Shown here: positions 36,701 through 51,035 of the stretch, piece by piece
Position numbering within the stretch: position 1 is the first letter of the stretch
How the letters are laid out: every line of letters starts with the position of its first letter
Made by a program: the position numbers and the translations under genes
NCBI GenBank assembly: GCA_008508345.1
Contig: QNGE01003726.1
Location: 1 to 64,000, forward strand
Length of the DNA: 64,000 nucleotides
From: Paragonimus westermani
Lineage: Eukaryota > Platyhelminthes > Trematoda > Plagiorchiida > Troglotrematidae
Reading direction: 5' to 3'
The notes under the pieces: generated by a model
The model's database searches: none
Told to the model about the DNA's origin: nothing
The model's input: only the letters and a program-made list of their open reading frames with translations

Positions 36701-38627
36701 CGGGTAGGCTAGTACCCACTCGTTTTTGTTCCTCAAGCAAAATGTATGACCTGAATTCACCAGGTACGCATGCCGGATGAGTGGCAATCGGTCGTGGGTT
36801 TCTGACGAATTTAGAGCAGCAAACGCACATAAATTGCACTACCATTTTTGTAAAAAAACATGTTTTATTATCTGTGAACTCCCGGAGATTTGCATTGTTG
36901 TTAGTTGAACACTGGTCACATTCTGTAACGATGAACTACCTAATCACTCTACACTTCTGGATTAGGCCAGGAACATACTCTTTCTTCACCCTGTTCATTG
37001 CACCTCTCGGACCTTGTGCTCGAAATTAATATATCCAACTAGAGTAGACTCAGCTGGCTATGCTCCCAAATAACCCTAAGTTCACGACTCGAAATCCGAA
37101 ATATTGGTGACTTTTTGATAATAGTAAGACTCATCTGCTCATTTGTTTGATCACTGTCAAACTTTTGTGGTTAACAAAAACATCTTTCTACCACTTTTGG
37201 GGTCCCGTGTTTTGGCAACTGGGAGCCTATTTATCTTTTTGTTGCTCTTCTAAGTAACTTCAGAGACAACATCTCTCATCGGGCCCGAATGATTTGATTG
37301 TTTCCGTCATTCTAAGCCGACTGGGATGGTCTGGTAACCCAGTCATAGACTAAGGTTACCCGGACATTTACTGTCCACTTTTGAGATGATCGCCCAACTC
37401 GGACGCCACTCATAAGCAAATGTATCTGAACATTCGGATGTGCTACTTTTGTCAAGTATACTGGGACACCGTTGGTGCAGTAGTCATAACTGGTGTCACA
37501 TATGAATATAGGTCTGTCGTTTAAAGTTGCGCACGACTGCTAAGCTTTACCAACAGTGAGGCTTTGGTCTAAAACATCCTTCTGAAAGAAGCAGACTGAA
37601 AACTCAATCAAAATACGCTATCTGTGATGAGGTCTGTTTACTGTTCAACCTGTATCTTCACAAGTACCACTTCGGGGATAGGATTCTCTCTTCACTATTC
37701 ATCAGGGCACCAACAGTAAAAACTCTGTGCTGATCGTCCAACCTGGCTGAGGGATGACGCGGCAAAATGATGCCAATTTCCCGACCTTTGAATGTTAAGT
37801 AAATGTCATTTAAAGTCATGAGTTCGTATCCACGTGATTATGCTTGAAAACGTAGGGCCAGCTTCAGTTGATTGCCACCAACTCAGCTTGCCACAGAAAA
37901 CTTGGTTTAAAATGACGTAATCGGACGCACCTTCTTTCTCTTTACCGAGTTTGAGGTTGGAATATATGACAGTGATAACCAGGAAAACAAAGTAATTTCA
38001 CCGAATTCGTTCACTTTGGGGCCTCTGTTGGCAAGTCGAAGAGACTAGTTGGTGAGCTGCAAAGATTAGTATATCTTGAGAGGTCAAAGTATGCCGCGAG
38101 CATATGACCTGTTTTGTGGTTGTTGTCAATTCTCTAGGGTGGGTACTCAGTGATCCTCCTCATATGTAAATTGCAGATACGGAAGTTTGCAGTTTGTGAC
38201 TCCTTCAGGAGTTTCTTATGTCGGTTACTTCCGACTTGATGGAGTCCGTACAACAAGGGCGACAATAATGGCTAGCATAGGGAAATAGAACATTAGTAGT
38301 AGCATTAATGGCATTTCAATCATACCGTCGTTCAAGCTCGCTGTTTGATGAAACCGCCGGAGAATGAAGTTCACTGGTGATCCCCGTCATCTGAGAATGC
38401 TCATGTGCTTTACGGTGAACTACTCCACTGGCTGACAAACCACATGATCATCATCATGATCAGCTTGTTCGCACTCACTTTCTCAGTCTTGACCTAGGGT
38501 TCCTAAAAATACTAGTACGAACCTATCAAACATTCAGGTTGACGGACATGAATAGTGGCTGGATAACTATTAGTGGTTACATGGTGTGAGGTGTCTACTG
38601 TTCTAACTAAAAGTGTTGACTATTTCA

Positions 38628-38657
38628 TATATATATATATGTACATATACATATATA
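38628..38657 (+). repeat. AT-rich microsatellite
   Basis: A run of alternating AT (CATATATATATATATGTACA and continuing ATATACATATATA). Simple repeat without an associated gene. Confidence 0.7.
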
Positions 38658-39989
38658 ACCTCACAAGCAAACACTAGAAAAAAACGTTTTGCACTGCGTT
38701 TCTATCCACATGAACTCTCCTGCTGCTTAAATAATGAAGGGTTATCTCAGTTTCTTTACAATAAGCGATTATGTTGTACGGTGGTCGTATGGGCATTCCA
38801 TCTTACTGGTGGTCTAACCAGTCCGATGATTAGCTCTTAAAGTCTCCAGTGTGAGAAAAGTTTACCAATATTGTACTATCTAAAATAGCTCACCCTACTG
38901 GGTCATACCTCTCAAACACACTTCAATATCTTTAGTCAAATCCGATTGAGACATTTCTCAACAGGCGCCCGACCTAACCTTACTTCTACTAGTACCTTCC
39001 TAAAACAACTTCTACAGACACCCAGTCGTCATATTCTTAAATTAGCTACTAAATTCAACTCGCAGTTCTTTTCCACTGGTACACACTCTACCATGGTGTT
39101 GAACTGTACGACTTTTATAATTATCTGGAATAGTTGAACCTTTTCATGAATTTCAACGTAGGAGTTAAAAATATGGTGTTAACATGTGGTAGCATTTTGT
39201 ACTGTGTATTTGCTAGTGAATACAAATACCCACGAATATGTACGGATAAGGCTAGCGAAGTGGTGCACCAAATAATTTGCTGGAATCTTCCAAACCCCAT
39301 GAACCCAACAGCTTCGCACTGTGTCTTCCATCCCATTTGCTGTTTTTATTTCTTCACCCTAACTCAATGGACGCATACATATTCACAGTTGTTTTCATTC
39401 AACACTGATGAGATCATAGGAATTGGCATCACCCACTAGTGTCTGTCTTCATTAGGCTATTTCTAACTTTTACTGTTTAAATTTCGAAAAACAATGCATG
39501 CGGATTCAGGCGAGGTGCTCTGTAACACTGTTGTCGCAGGTGTAAGACTGCTTGAGTGTATGTGAATAGATGTTTTCTGTTCATTCATATATCCAACAGT
39601 CTTTATCGACATTTTTGAGAATGAGTAGATCGAAACCAAAGAAATAGTAACCTTCTCACATTGAGATTGCATCACCGTGTGTTATACGGTTACTTCAAAC
39701 TATTGCCCCTCATTTTTTCATACTATGTTGCATCACTCTTGTCTATTCTTGCGAAACAGTTATAGTTCACACAAACAGCTTGTAATTTGAACGACTTCAC
39801 GAATACTTGGGAGCATTTAAAGAGTAAACATGTCTTCGAAATCGCAGCAAATGCATTCTGAACCCACCTTCCCGGCTTCTTGGTGCGCTATAGTTGGAAG
39901 CATTGTCACTATTGTGAATGCAACTGCAATAAGTTGGACTGTTTATCAATGGAGATACATTTGGAAACCCGTTTGGTCATTAACCAGGT

Positions 39990-40900
39990 CCACATTTCAT
40001 TAACTCGGACAGCTAAAAGTGGTTCGTGACAATCTGACCGACATCACTCATGAGTTTTCTACCATCGAAAGACAAATGGATTCTCATAGCTTCTCATCTT
40101 AAAACCCTAATGAACTTTTGGACTAGAAACGTTGTCATACTGAAAACAGATCAGTTTTCTAGTGCCGTAATTGCTATACCAAGAAAAAACTGCACAATGA
40201 TAGTAACCACCATCATCTAGAAAAAGCTAAAAGCGCAACTGATATGGAATGCTGAATAATGCGACCCTTTGATTTGTTGCTCCTACGTTGAATAATTGAT
40301 GAATGCACCGTAGAATCCTCAAAACCTGGCGGCTCATCAGCACCTCAACTGTGCGATTTACCCAAAACACAGAACTGCAGTGTTATTTGGAACGATTTTA
40401 TCCCCATGCAAACCATGCAAACCGAATCGGTGGTTGAAACAATCTCTGACAATTTTGAGATAGCAACTTGACATACATACTGCTGAAGTCTCACTGGGTT
40501 TCAGGTGAAGATGTCAAAGAAATCAACCTAACAGACAGTGTCATGTGTTCAGTGTAGGTTCAATCGGTGTTTACGAGTGTTTCATCGCAGGAATGAATAG
40601 AATGTATGTGCTATCTGGTTGATACTGAAGACCTCAATGTACACATTTCTACAGATTTGCTAAAACTGTTTCTATTATCATGCGCGGACAACTTTCGTTT
40701 GACTTTTTTCCGAATAATATTGATCAAAAAACAAATGTAATCACTACTGGAGGTCCGTTAGAACCGGTGCTAGCTGATTTTTTCATGCTGATGGTGAAAA
40801 AATTAATCATCAAACTGATTTTGACATTGTCGTCATACAGACGTCATCCTTGTGTCCACTCAACCTCCGCGCACGATCGGGGTCGGAGAAATGTTTGGCA
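39990..40900 (+). mobile_element. Penelope-like retroelement RT fragment
   Basis: Across three frames, in order: DNLTDITHEFSTIERQMD near 40030, APQLCDLPKTQ near 40345 (cognate of the LYGLPKxHK motif), STDLLKLFLLSCADNFRLTF near 40650, then GGPLEPVLADFFM near 40750 and YRRHP near 40840. The last two correspond to the Penelope RT motifs GVAMGSPLGPxLADxFM and YRRYVDD; the first has lost AMGS and the second the catalytic DD. Frame changes and substitutions show it is dead. No GIY-YIG endonuclease could be made out downstream. Confidence 0.6.
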
Positions 40901-43900
40901 CTTGTCTTGTTAACTTGACATTCCTCTTTTAACCAAACTGAACTATCACTCAGACGTTCCGGTACTTCTCTGTGGGCTAAAAACGCTTTGCCAGATAGAT
41001 TAAGAGAGACGAAAATGCAGCTAAAATCGTAGTCCTTTATTGAACTTGCGAGCTACCATTACCTTTAACAAAGAATGAACAGTCTATCGGTGCCATTCCA
41101 TACTGTATCTGTCAAGTTGTGTGTAACTCTCGCAAAAGTTACACCGTTTAAACTAGATTCTCAACTTTTTACATGAAGGAATATTTGCCAGAAGGGGTTT
41201 GGAATGTGATTGTGTAGTTTAGTTTTTTTCCCAAGGGATCATGCGAACTTCTGTTCTTGTCTATCGCTTGACACTTCAGCCATGCACCATCGGATTAATA
41301 CTGAACCGACATTCAGAATTAAATAACGTCAAGCTAATCCACGTTTCCTGCGTATTGCTGGGGCGGTCTTCATCATCCATCTCAAACTTGTGTTATGCAT
41401 TAAAAAGTTATATTTCAGCCTCAACCTCTCATAAACCCAACAGACTGACAGTCTGCTCAAATCCACTCACCACCTCTGTTTCCCCACCCCACCCCACTAC
41501 ACTTATGTACATATACAAGTATATATATGATGCCGGCTATTAGACTCATATCCAACAGTGCCTACCTTCTCACTGCTACACTCAAATTTTTATCATGCCT
41601 TACATGCACTGATCGGCAGCTATGCTTTCTGAATTTCTTCCAAAATCTCCAACACCCTCAATGTTAGTGGTGACGCATATCAAAATAGTGATTTGTTGCT
41701 CAGTATACTTCAACGCCACAAAACAATGCAGCCAATGGCTAGACTTTGACTTCGCGTAAGCCCAGGTTAAAGATAAGAGAAATCATTAAATACGGTAAAT
41801 TTACTGTGAGTTGTGATGGTCACATTGACCAAATACAATTATCCTTGTCCTGGTTTACAGTGAAGTGACTCTTGGTGAAGTTCTAGTAATCAGTGGACAA
41901 AATGTGTTACAGAAAAGCTGGATAATTTTCTATGCCACTAGTGTTCTTTCATAGGCAGGACCTTCAGAAACCGTCATTTTGTTTAAACTTGATCAAAGTA
42001 TCAACGTTTAAGAGAGTAGCTGTCTGACATTCTTGACAACACGACTTGTATTCTCTCCTCAGCATGAATGGTAACTTGTCTCCAACATCCTCTTGTATAC
42101 TGTAAACCTTAAACTAGTAATCCATAAATAACAACTAACTGCGGTCTCTAACTGGTTGTGATGACCAGAGTTCTATTTTCAAAAATCATCTATCAAGTCT
42201 CCCGAATTGTCAGATACACCTAGAACAGACAAATACAAAATTTCGAGGGGTTCGCTGTTTAATGCTGTCTTTTCGGATATACGTTTTTTGGTCGATTTCA
42301 CCATTTTCCAAACCTACATATCAGTAGCAAGCTTCGTGCTCACAGACAACTATGGAGGATGTTAATCATTGTAATGCCACGCCCACGAGCACATACCATA
42401 CACATACCACATGTACATAATGTGGCACACTTTATAAACTTCGTTGAAATATAGGTCATTGAGCAGTTGATGTACTTTTTCACATATAAAATACCGGCTG
42501 TTATTCAGGACAGAGAAGACTGCAGGAAGAGTGTTTTGAAAATCAGGCGTTACTCTCAATTTACTCTTGTTTGTTTTGTTTGCATGAGGTACGTATCTCG
42601 ATTGCGAATGACGGAGCCTGAATGGAACTCTGTTTTGTGAATTGAGGTTCGAGTTTATTCGTCCATCCTTAAACCAGTACCTTTTCTCTATCGTTCTGTA
42701 TCAGTAACAACCATGAAACTGTTACCGTCAACTTGAGTCAAAATTTGTCGTAGCTGGTAGTAAACCGATTCTGGTTGAATGTATAAGTTGACATGCACAT
42801 ACTACGCATGCTGGTGTTCAGCAAGAACGGCCAGTTTTTCTGAATTTCCAGTATACAGGAGCTAGTTAACGTATACGTTCCCCATAAATTCAAGATGGGA
42901 TTAGTATAACTGTTAAATCGTTCCTGGCGATTTGGGATAATTCACCCAGTAACGCTTACTCGACAATTCCAATAATGCTTATTCAGACGGTCAGGTCAAC
43001 GGGAATATCTCCCAAGTCCAAAATACGTCAGAAAAGGTGATCGAAAGGATTGGGATTTATACGGTACCATTGAATAAAATTACAATGAAGGTACAATCTG
43101 ACCTTAAAGGTGAATTGATCAGATACACAAATTATCCAGCAGGAATGCGATCAAAATGGAATAACCAAAACAAGAATCCGCCAACGGCCTCCAGTCAATG
43201 GGAAATGAGCTCATAAAAACAATCTGGTGCAGATGAAGATGGGTACATTTCAAACAATATCAAGAAGGAAATCACTAGATAAGCAATGACAGTTATAAAA
43301 GAAAGAGGGTAAATACTGTGTAGTTGTGGTACAAAATTCGTCATGATCGTTTGTTGCACACAGCGTGGACTGATAAAGTCAAATTTGGGATCGGCAGTTT
43401 ACAAACAAACCAAACACGTCTCAACGAATTCACCGCTCCGCATCATACTAAACACAGGAGAAAAACGTACCAGACGAGCTCCAACAGATCCAATATCAAC
43501 TCTACAGACCGAATAGTGTTTTTGGACGGGGTGCAACATCCCGTCGTTGCCGGAATATACACTACTGATGAACACCAATAAGAAAAGTTTGGGCTAAGTG
43601 CTTTTTCTGAAGAAAGGATAGCTGTAATCTTTGAGCATGTAAAAGATGCAATCAAACATGGCTGATGTTAAGGTTATATTATCTGTGTTTTACAAACCGT
43701 TACCTCTTCTGTCTCACCGTTTATCATACCCGCTCGTTGCATCTCCGACAACTCTAGTTTATAACAGAAAGTAAGAGAATGAACAACCACTTTTTGGGTG
43801 CAAATGTACTTTTCTCTTCTGAGTTAGGAAACAGCATGTGTGCATTGTAGCAGAAAGTTTCAGCCCTAGCGTCTCATATGGTACGAAATTGTTTTCGAAG

Positions 43901-46900
43901 GGCAGGTTGGTTATGTGGTTTCCATCCTACCAAAGCACGTAATGACCGTTAGCCCACGTTTATTGCGAGAAGTCTTTGCGAATGATTATTTTGTCAAAGA
44001 ATATTGATGATGTAAACAGATTGTTGGTTTGTAGCGTCTTTCACGTAAGTAATTCACTATAATCGTGAGGTTACAGCTAAAATTTCTACATTGCATCAGT
44101 CCTACTGAATCCGATGTACTAACATGGCAGGCCTTCTTAGAAGACAATTTTCCAGTCTCTTTGATCTAACATTCTTGTCTTGAAACAGACTTTTATATTT
44201 TTGATTTTGACTCGAAATGCTTATGAAAGTCGGTACTTTTAAGTGTGCACAGTACACTGTCGAAGTCTTCCAAGCTATTCACCAGCAGCGGAATTATGGC
44301 CTTCAAATAAACACTTCTTGCTGCCATCATTCAACAGTAGCTGACTTATCTCACACTTACGTCGATAGATACCGTGAGTTCTTCAGAAATGTCATCCTTT
44401 GGCAACGACCCTCTCAAAGGCTTTCCCATGTTTGCTTGTTTTTCTAGGTAGGAAAATTCATGTAGTCATGTCAGGAGGATGTTTCAATCCCTGTCACGCT
44501 GCTGTAGGAGTCATCGGCAATTAATCATACAGGCAGAAATTTCCGTCATTCTTATCAAATCTTTCACGATGACATTGGATGCGTTCGATTGGTCTGAAAG
44601 ATTCAAGTAGTTACCATCAATCGAAACAAGAAAAAAGCATATCAGGGTCGTCTTTAGGGTTCGTTGAACCCAACTGAGGTTCAAAATTAGATTGATGTGG
44701 GCATCAGGATCTATGTCTCTGAACAAAGTCGGGCGTCTACACACCCTGCATCATCCCAGCTATATGATTTGCCACTACTTGTAGTTTGCGTAGTTAAGAA
44801 CCAATTCGAACTGAGAGGTCAGCGTGTCATTGCGAGTACGTTCATAACTCCTACACACCCACGAATAACCCAGTTTTATTTCTGTGATATTTACTGGTTA
44901 ATGCGACTTATTTCTTAATCACCTGTGTGAGCCGTATGCAACCTTTCGATATTTTGTAAGAATCACTCCAACGGACCGTCCACAATGTTGATCGTTTGAA
45001 GCAGCGGAATGACAGGAGCCGTACACCGCTCACTAAAGAGACCGAGGGTAGAACAGTTAAATTATCCTTAGAGATCAAAAAATCGCATGTATTTTTATGC
45101 CATCTAGCACTTAAAGTTAAGGACTGGTTATCAACTTGTACTTGTGAAAATGTAGGAGAAGTTTACAGATCGAAGGCGTCTAGTTGGAGTTATCAAAACA
45201 AAGTCTAGCTCAAAATACCCACGAATTTAGCTCAAAGTTTTTTACGTAAGAGATAAAAACCACTGACCATGCATTACTAACTCTGTGTTGGCCTGCTAAC
45301 CAAAACAGATACATGATTGCTGGAAAACGAAGCATCTGTCATTGACCGTTGTTATGTGTGAAGTTTCAGTTCAGTCAGTGTGTAGAGACAACCTTCAGAC
45401 TGTGGAGCTTTTGGATTTGTTTTCTTGTCTACAGAACACCCTAAAGCCCATTTCTCGGATCCAACATTTATCAGCAATGACCAATTTGGTAACATGCACA
45501 TGCATTTGATCGTCGCCCCCAACCGAAGTTTAAGGAAATTTGGAATGATATCACGTCAGATGTGAGGCTGTAGCAATCACTACAGTAATTCATACAGATA
45601 TAAAGTTGTAGTGTGGTATAGAAGCACGGCTAAAATTGGGATGAGTTAGACTGTAGTTTTTTCGTTAAAAAAAATCGTGAGCCACCAAGCAGTTTACTAG
45701 TAAAACAAAATGGTTTCCTAGGTTCACATTCAAAATGAGTATTGTAACCGCTTCGGACTGCAACAAAGAACACTTTAAAGGGCTCACTCACAAGGCATTC
45801 GTTCATCTTATGTGGTGTAATCCACCCAGCATTTTCCTCGTCTAGTTTCTGGCAAAATGGCTGTATCTGTAGACTTTACAACTATATAATAATGATAAAA
45901 AGAGTACGTTCGATATACTCCAGTGACGTGAGGCGGTATTCAGGTTCGGCGGCTGCCGACTATATGATGAAGGAGAATTTCCGTCACATGAAAACATATT
46001 CAATAAGTTAGTATGGAATACTTTCTAACCGGTTGATTGGATTCTATCATAACAGGTACTCGTACCCAATAAATGCGAAATAATTAGAGCGGATCATCAG
46101 TGAACCATTTCACATGACTTCTGACAAAGACTGGGCTTTTACGTACTATTTTAATTAGGGGTCGCACGAACCGATTTGTCACATGTTTTTAACATCATAA
46201 ATCTAGCAGGAACAAGACAAGGATTGTCTATTTTTGATCACGCATATGAGGCATCTAAGCTGCTGCCAGTTCGCACACTGTCTCTCAGGGTGCCATGAAT
46301 GAAGTTCTACAGTTATCTACCGGTCGAGCAGAACACGTCACTTGACGTCCGTACTAAAAGATGAAGTGAACTTACTATTTTCAAAAAGTGCAGTTTTTAC
46401 GTGGAAACTTGCCAAAATGCAATGTTCTCATGAACAAGTCTGACAAGATGAGCAAGACCCTATTGAGCGCACTACAAACAGAGTAAATTTAATCTCCCTC
46501 TTGATCGCCACCAAGTTTCTCCATTTTTGCACGACTACTGTACTCCTCATTCCACTGTACATGCAAATATAATGAAGGTTTCCAAAAAGAAAAATGCTTG
46601 AGACCGGAATAATGGAAAAAATATCAAAACGAAGATTGTCCGCTGACAGGTATTAACCTTTCAGCAAATCCATCAAAAGACAATTTTGTGCCGTCGGTCT
46701 TACTCTATGCATAAAATGTTCATTCCCAAGTTTATAGACAACGAAAACGATCAAACTATGAGGCCCCGTGAGGCCTCATTAATGCCTCACTTACAGACAG
46801 TGCCGTGAACTCAAACCAACTGACTGACTCACTTCGTTCGTTGCCGGTCAGCCACTTGCGTGTATGTTTGTTTTTTATTTAAGACCTATTGTTTTTGCGA

Positions 46901-47123
46901 AGTGCAACATTTGTCTTCCGTTTACCTTCGTAAAACATGAAGTTAATATCATAGATGTACTCAGCTTATTCAGTGAACTCATGTTCAAAGAGCCAATCAT
47001 TTTAAACTATCTCGTTTCAAGATACAATCCGACCGGGTTAATTATCCATCAAAATCATCCATTTGTTCAATTCCTGTATCGCCTCGATAATACACAATTC
47101 CTATGTCGTTAACGGGTGTTTAG

Positions 47124-47354
47124 GCGATGTCCACGGACAATTCAGTGATCTCCTTCGTCTTTTTGAATTGGGAGGTTTCCCGCCGACTTCAAACTATTTA
47201 TTCCTTGGTGATTATGTTGATCGGGGGAAACAGAGTTTGGAAACCATCTGTTTGCTGCTGGCCTACAAAATCCATTATCCGGAAACATTTTTTCTTCTTC
47301 GCGGCAATCATGAATGTGCTTCTATCAACCGTGTCTACGGATTCTATGATGAGT
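47124..47354 (+). CDS. PPP1C: PP1 catalytic subunit, exon 3 (GDVHG, GDYVDRG, RGNHE motifs)
   Basis: This exon carries three signature motifs of the phosphoprotein phosphatase superfamily: GDVHG (completed from exon 2; D62 and H64 bind metal), GDYVDRG (D90 bridges both metals, R94 binds phosphate) and LRGNHE (N122, and H123 as the general acid). [15 protein letters not shown] and [14 protein letters not shown] are PP1 hallmarks and separate it from PP2A, PP4, PP6 and calcineurin. Residues 62-137 lie here. The acceptor is GGTGTTTAG ending at 47123; the donor is GTGAGT at 47355 after the first base of C138. Compared with canonical PP1, the segment after GDVHGQ reads [12 protein letters not shown] rather than YYDLLRLFEYGG, so two tyrosines are lost. 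Confidence 0.97.
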
Positions 47355-48935
47355 GTGAGTGATCCTAAATCTTTACCATTTTGCAGGTTAACACTTGACA
47401 GTTACGTGCACTGCTCTAGTTAAACACGTAGACAAAACATGCTAGTTAACTACGCATGTCGGGCATACTTTGGATGACCTTAGTCAAGACAGTCACGCTG
47501 TGAGTAAAAAGAGTGCAGCTTCAGCAAACCATGATTCAAATGACTAAAACAGCAAATGACTGAGTATTTTCTTCTACAGTGTTGCCGTGTGAAATTTCTG
47601 TCCACGCTGTTCCCTGACTCATGTAAATCTGCCGTTTCTGTTGATTATGAATGATTTCGTGTGATACAGTGGTTCATTTGAGTGCGACGTCAAGATTGTT
47701 ACCGATCCCAAAATGTTCAGTTTCAGAGACAGCTATGTTGGCCACGTTGCTGGCATTGGTTTTGCCGTCAGTTAGAAAACGTAACGGGAAGAACGGCAGG
47801 ACGACTTATTGTCTCTGTCCTCTACATCCACTCTCATGATAGCACTTCTGGTAAAACTGCCACTTTTCGCCACTATTGAGTTACCTTTTTTTGGGTAGAG
47901 GACAAAGGCCAGTTTAAGAACATTAATTATTTGTTGCAGATTTTCTCAAGCTTTTTTCGCTCATTTCCTAATGTCATACACGCTACGTCCTCTCGCATTT
48001 CAAATCTCTTGAAACCAAATCAGCGAGAGCTAGCTATACTATTGACTACAATCTAATAGAAAACTACCTACGTGTTCACTGGAGAACACAGTGGTTGTGC
48101 GTCACACACCAGTATATGCCTACAAACAGCAATGTAAAGATTACTCAGGAAGAAGTTAAATCTCCGGTTTAGAAGCGTGAATTGCTTTCCTAGTGTCTAG
48201 CTTTCAACTGTCAACCCGTTATACCGACACATTCTACCCCAGAGGCCGATGGTGCCCAGTTTGGTGCACAAGTGAAAAGACCCACGGAGTTAGAATAGTA
48301 TTCGGGCTATTAGGTCACATGGGGACCAGGTGGATATGACACTTGATGCATTTTGTCATGCGAGCTTCTCCAGACTACATGAAATTTGGATGACACCCAA
48401 CGTAGAACGATTTTTCTATCGGCTTTAGTCAGCTGGGTTAGTACAATGCCATCTAAATGTTTCTTCCTCGAGACATGGTTTCACAGCACAGCCTGATAGG
48501 GAGCCCAGATTAGTTCGATACCGCCAGCCGTATAATGTCTGTTGAAAAGCTAACTAGCTCTCATCATCAGGTCAGTGGACGTAGCATTTCATTTTGGTTC
48601 TGCAAGCCAGAGAGTTTAACTCGGCAATCTGTAGGTTGCCGTCCCCGAATTATCCACTGCTGTAGCTATCGGTTAAGATTCTCAGAAATGGGCTTCAGAC
48701 ATAGTATGCAAATGAGCAGGTAACGTCACAGCGTGAATCGGTCATGGTCAATTACGCCACTGAAATGTGTACCGGCCATTGTCATTTCTCCTAGGCGAGC
48801 TACTTGTAAACGTTGTACATGCTTTGTTTGGTATTTAGATACAAGAGAAAGCCGTTCACACACAGCAGTCAACATGCTCGTTTTCCTCTCGAACTTTCAA
48901 CTTAGTTTAATATAATGTTGATCATTTTTCATCAG
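47355..48935 (+). other. PP1 intron 3, 1.6 kb
   Basis: Donor GTGAGT, acceptor CATCAG. No repeat or open frame of interest. Confidence 0.9.
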
Positions 48936-49040
48936 GCAAACGACGTTTCAGTGTGAAGTTATGGAAAACATTTTCTGACTGTTTCAACTGTCTTCCGATA
49001 GCCGCAATCGTCGGTGATAAAATATTTTGTTGTCATGGCG
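48936..49040 (+). CDS. PPP1C: PP1 catalytic subunit, exon 4 (CCHGG motif)
   Basis: This exon encodes residues 139-172: [20 protein letters not shown] then [15 protein letters not shown]171 in CCHGG is the metal ligand equivalent to PP1 H173, and the preceding [13 protein letters not shown] is typical of PP1. Substitutions from canonical PP1 are small (RRYNIKLW to [15 protein letters not shown] to VGDKIFC). Acceptor CATCAG ends at 48935; donor GTAAGT starts at 49041. The first two bases complete C138 and the last base opens G173, so frame is kept on both sides. Confidence 0.96.
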
Positions 49041-50424
49041 GTAAGTTTCTACTCTTTTTTTTAAGGTCTGATCATATTTTTCCTATAGCTCATTTGTTCT
49101 TGCACCTTCTGCCATAATGCTTTTTGCTGACCAATCACTTAGTTGCATATACTGTGTCTACCCAACTCATCGCTTCGAACAAAAAGTCAGTTACTCATAC
49201 AGGTTGGTGTATGGGGCTGACGTGAGACAGAACATTCTATGAGTTTCACAACAGCGTATACCAGTATCCTGTTAAACAAGGGACTCCAAATTCAAACCAG
49301 CCCATAACTAAGTTAATACATTTATCACGTAGACAATTATTGGGTTTGCTGTAGCCAGTTGGAACCCCGCTTATTTTGCATGATCACCTTAGCTAGATTT
49401 GAACATTATGTCGAGGTCCAGTATAAGACATTGCAATGAGCGCTTTGTAGAGCAAAAGCTGAGAAATTTTCTGAGTTTCTGCCTCTTCAAAGTAGTTATC
49501 AGTCGTGCATGCTGCTTTTGTCATAATGGCTTTATTCACTTATACTTTGGTCTTATCAGACCACTGTGACAGCCAGGTCTAAAGGTCGAAGTCAGACAAG
49601 ATGCCGTTACATTCATACAGAGGCAAATCATGCTACTTACTATGTAGTAGTGCTTATTTATTGAGTCGCGGTCTTCTTAAACTAGGGATGAGCTACTTTC
49701 CTAGTCACAGCACCGCTTAATTCCGCTTAGCAAACGAAGGGTTCAGAAAAGGTGTTCTAAACCCAAATGCGTCCCGATTGTTCGGTGGGCTAACTAATTC
49801 CTTTACAATCAGGTAAGTTAGATGTAGGAGTCTCCTGATGGTAACCCAAGCGAACATTACGTCGTGTTGTCTCACAGATCATACTGTCAGGTGAGAAACT
49901 TGGGCTAGGTTCCGTAGGGCCAGGCGCGTTCGTAGATGTAAGAAAATGGGGGTGAAACCCTGTTGGTGAGGTGCCCTAGGTTCAGCCATTATCAGTTAGT
50001 CATTCGCTTATGCTTCCAAATTTTTCCAGCTGTCATTTACTTTATTGTGAGAATTTTTTTCCCAGACCAGGACAACCGGTAAATAATGGCGTTCTCAAGT
50101 AGGACGACAAATTCCCTTGTCGAGTAATATGTCAACTGTGAAACTCGAAATTTGCCGTGTATTTGAATTGAATCTTCGATCCTAGAAACGCTGTTTACTT
50201 CAGTTTGCTTCTAGAGCCCCGATAATACACACACTTCTCATTCGTGGTCTCTAAAGGTGCCAAAGACGAGTCCGATGCTAAAGCTAGGGTCACACTGCCA
50301 TTCAGAGGAGACAACCGTCTGTTCGAATGGATCCTAACGAACACACGCACACACACCGTCAGGCTCATTAAATTGGTTTTGTAAAATCGGGAAACCAATT
50401 GTATCCTCATCACAATGATGTGTA

Positions 50425-50667
50425 GTGCAAAGGGGAAAGTGTCACTTGAAGTGGCCGCTTCGATGCTCTCATCGATCTTCTGGAACAGGCTTAACAGTAG
50501 ACTTCAATGCTAAGCTCGGTCACTTTTCTCCACATCAGAAACGACTTGGTGGGAGGCTTAGTGTTCGGACAAAGATCACTGACAGTGGCGAACGACTAGG
50601 GCAACTGCGTATCTTTCAGTTCTCCCGTATTCTAAAACGGAAGGAAACAGCGTTTCACATAGTGTAG
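50425..50667 (+). mobile_element. RTE-type LINE endonuclease fragment
   Basis: RCFDALIDLLEQA in one frame is followed in the next by VDFNAKLGHFSPHQKRLGG, then RLSVRTKITDSGERLGQL. The pattern GDFNAQLG...LGGxxSxxxxRTDNGxRLxQLC is typical of the endonuclease of RTE-clade elements common in trematodes. A stop before VDFN and the loss of the leading glycine mark it as inactive. It sits in PP1 intron 4. Confidence 0.7.
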
Positions 50668-51035
50668 CATATAGGATGGTTTATTCATACCTAATATTAA
50701 ACTGTAATCCACTTTATATTGTTCTCAACAAGACTGATCAAGAAAAGCTAGTCAGTGACTAACAAAGAGAGTGATTACATAGATCTGTTCGTTGAGAACA
50801 TGAAATAAATTATCTAACTTACCATGCGTTTGACTATTCCGATCTTGAGCGTGATTGACTAACGGTTTTTGAAACTGAATACGGGTTTTCTTTTGTAGAC
50901 GGATATCCGATCTGCCAAAGGAAGGGCCGAAATGCTACGCGATCACCTGAAGTGTAATGTATTTTCACATGTTGTTCGCTACGGTGGCCAGTAGCGAAGT
51001 GATGGAAATCCGTTTTGAAGTATTGACGTCTTTGA

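Larger units (their letters stand above)
5259..47123 (+). other. PP1 intron 1, 41.9 kb: unassigned stretches
   Basis: Donor GTAAGT at 5259, acceptor TTTAG at 47119-47123. Apart from the elements listed separately, I see nothing identifiable in 5,410-7,050; 8,730-10,190; 10,900-13,940; 14,290-19,130; 19,630-20,910; 21,630-23,120; 23,650-29,180; 29,350-30,210; 30,720-31,730; 32,280-39,980 and 40,910-47,120. These hold only open frames of chance length without recognisable domains. Confidence 0.7.

Noticed and set aside
38430..38465. Palindrome-like ATGATCATCATCATGATCAG
   Set aside because: A short simple repeat of the ATCATC type, expected by chance or slippage.
39830..40006. A 58-codon frame with a hydrophobic stretch as a small membrane protein
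   Set aside because: It runs into the Penelope-like remnant, has no support beyond its length and could easily be chance.
47651..47879. An extra PP1 exon between exons 3 and 4
   Set aside because: The flanking exons join in frame and in full register with PP1; nothing is missing between them.
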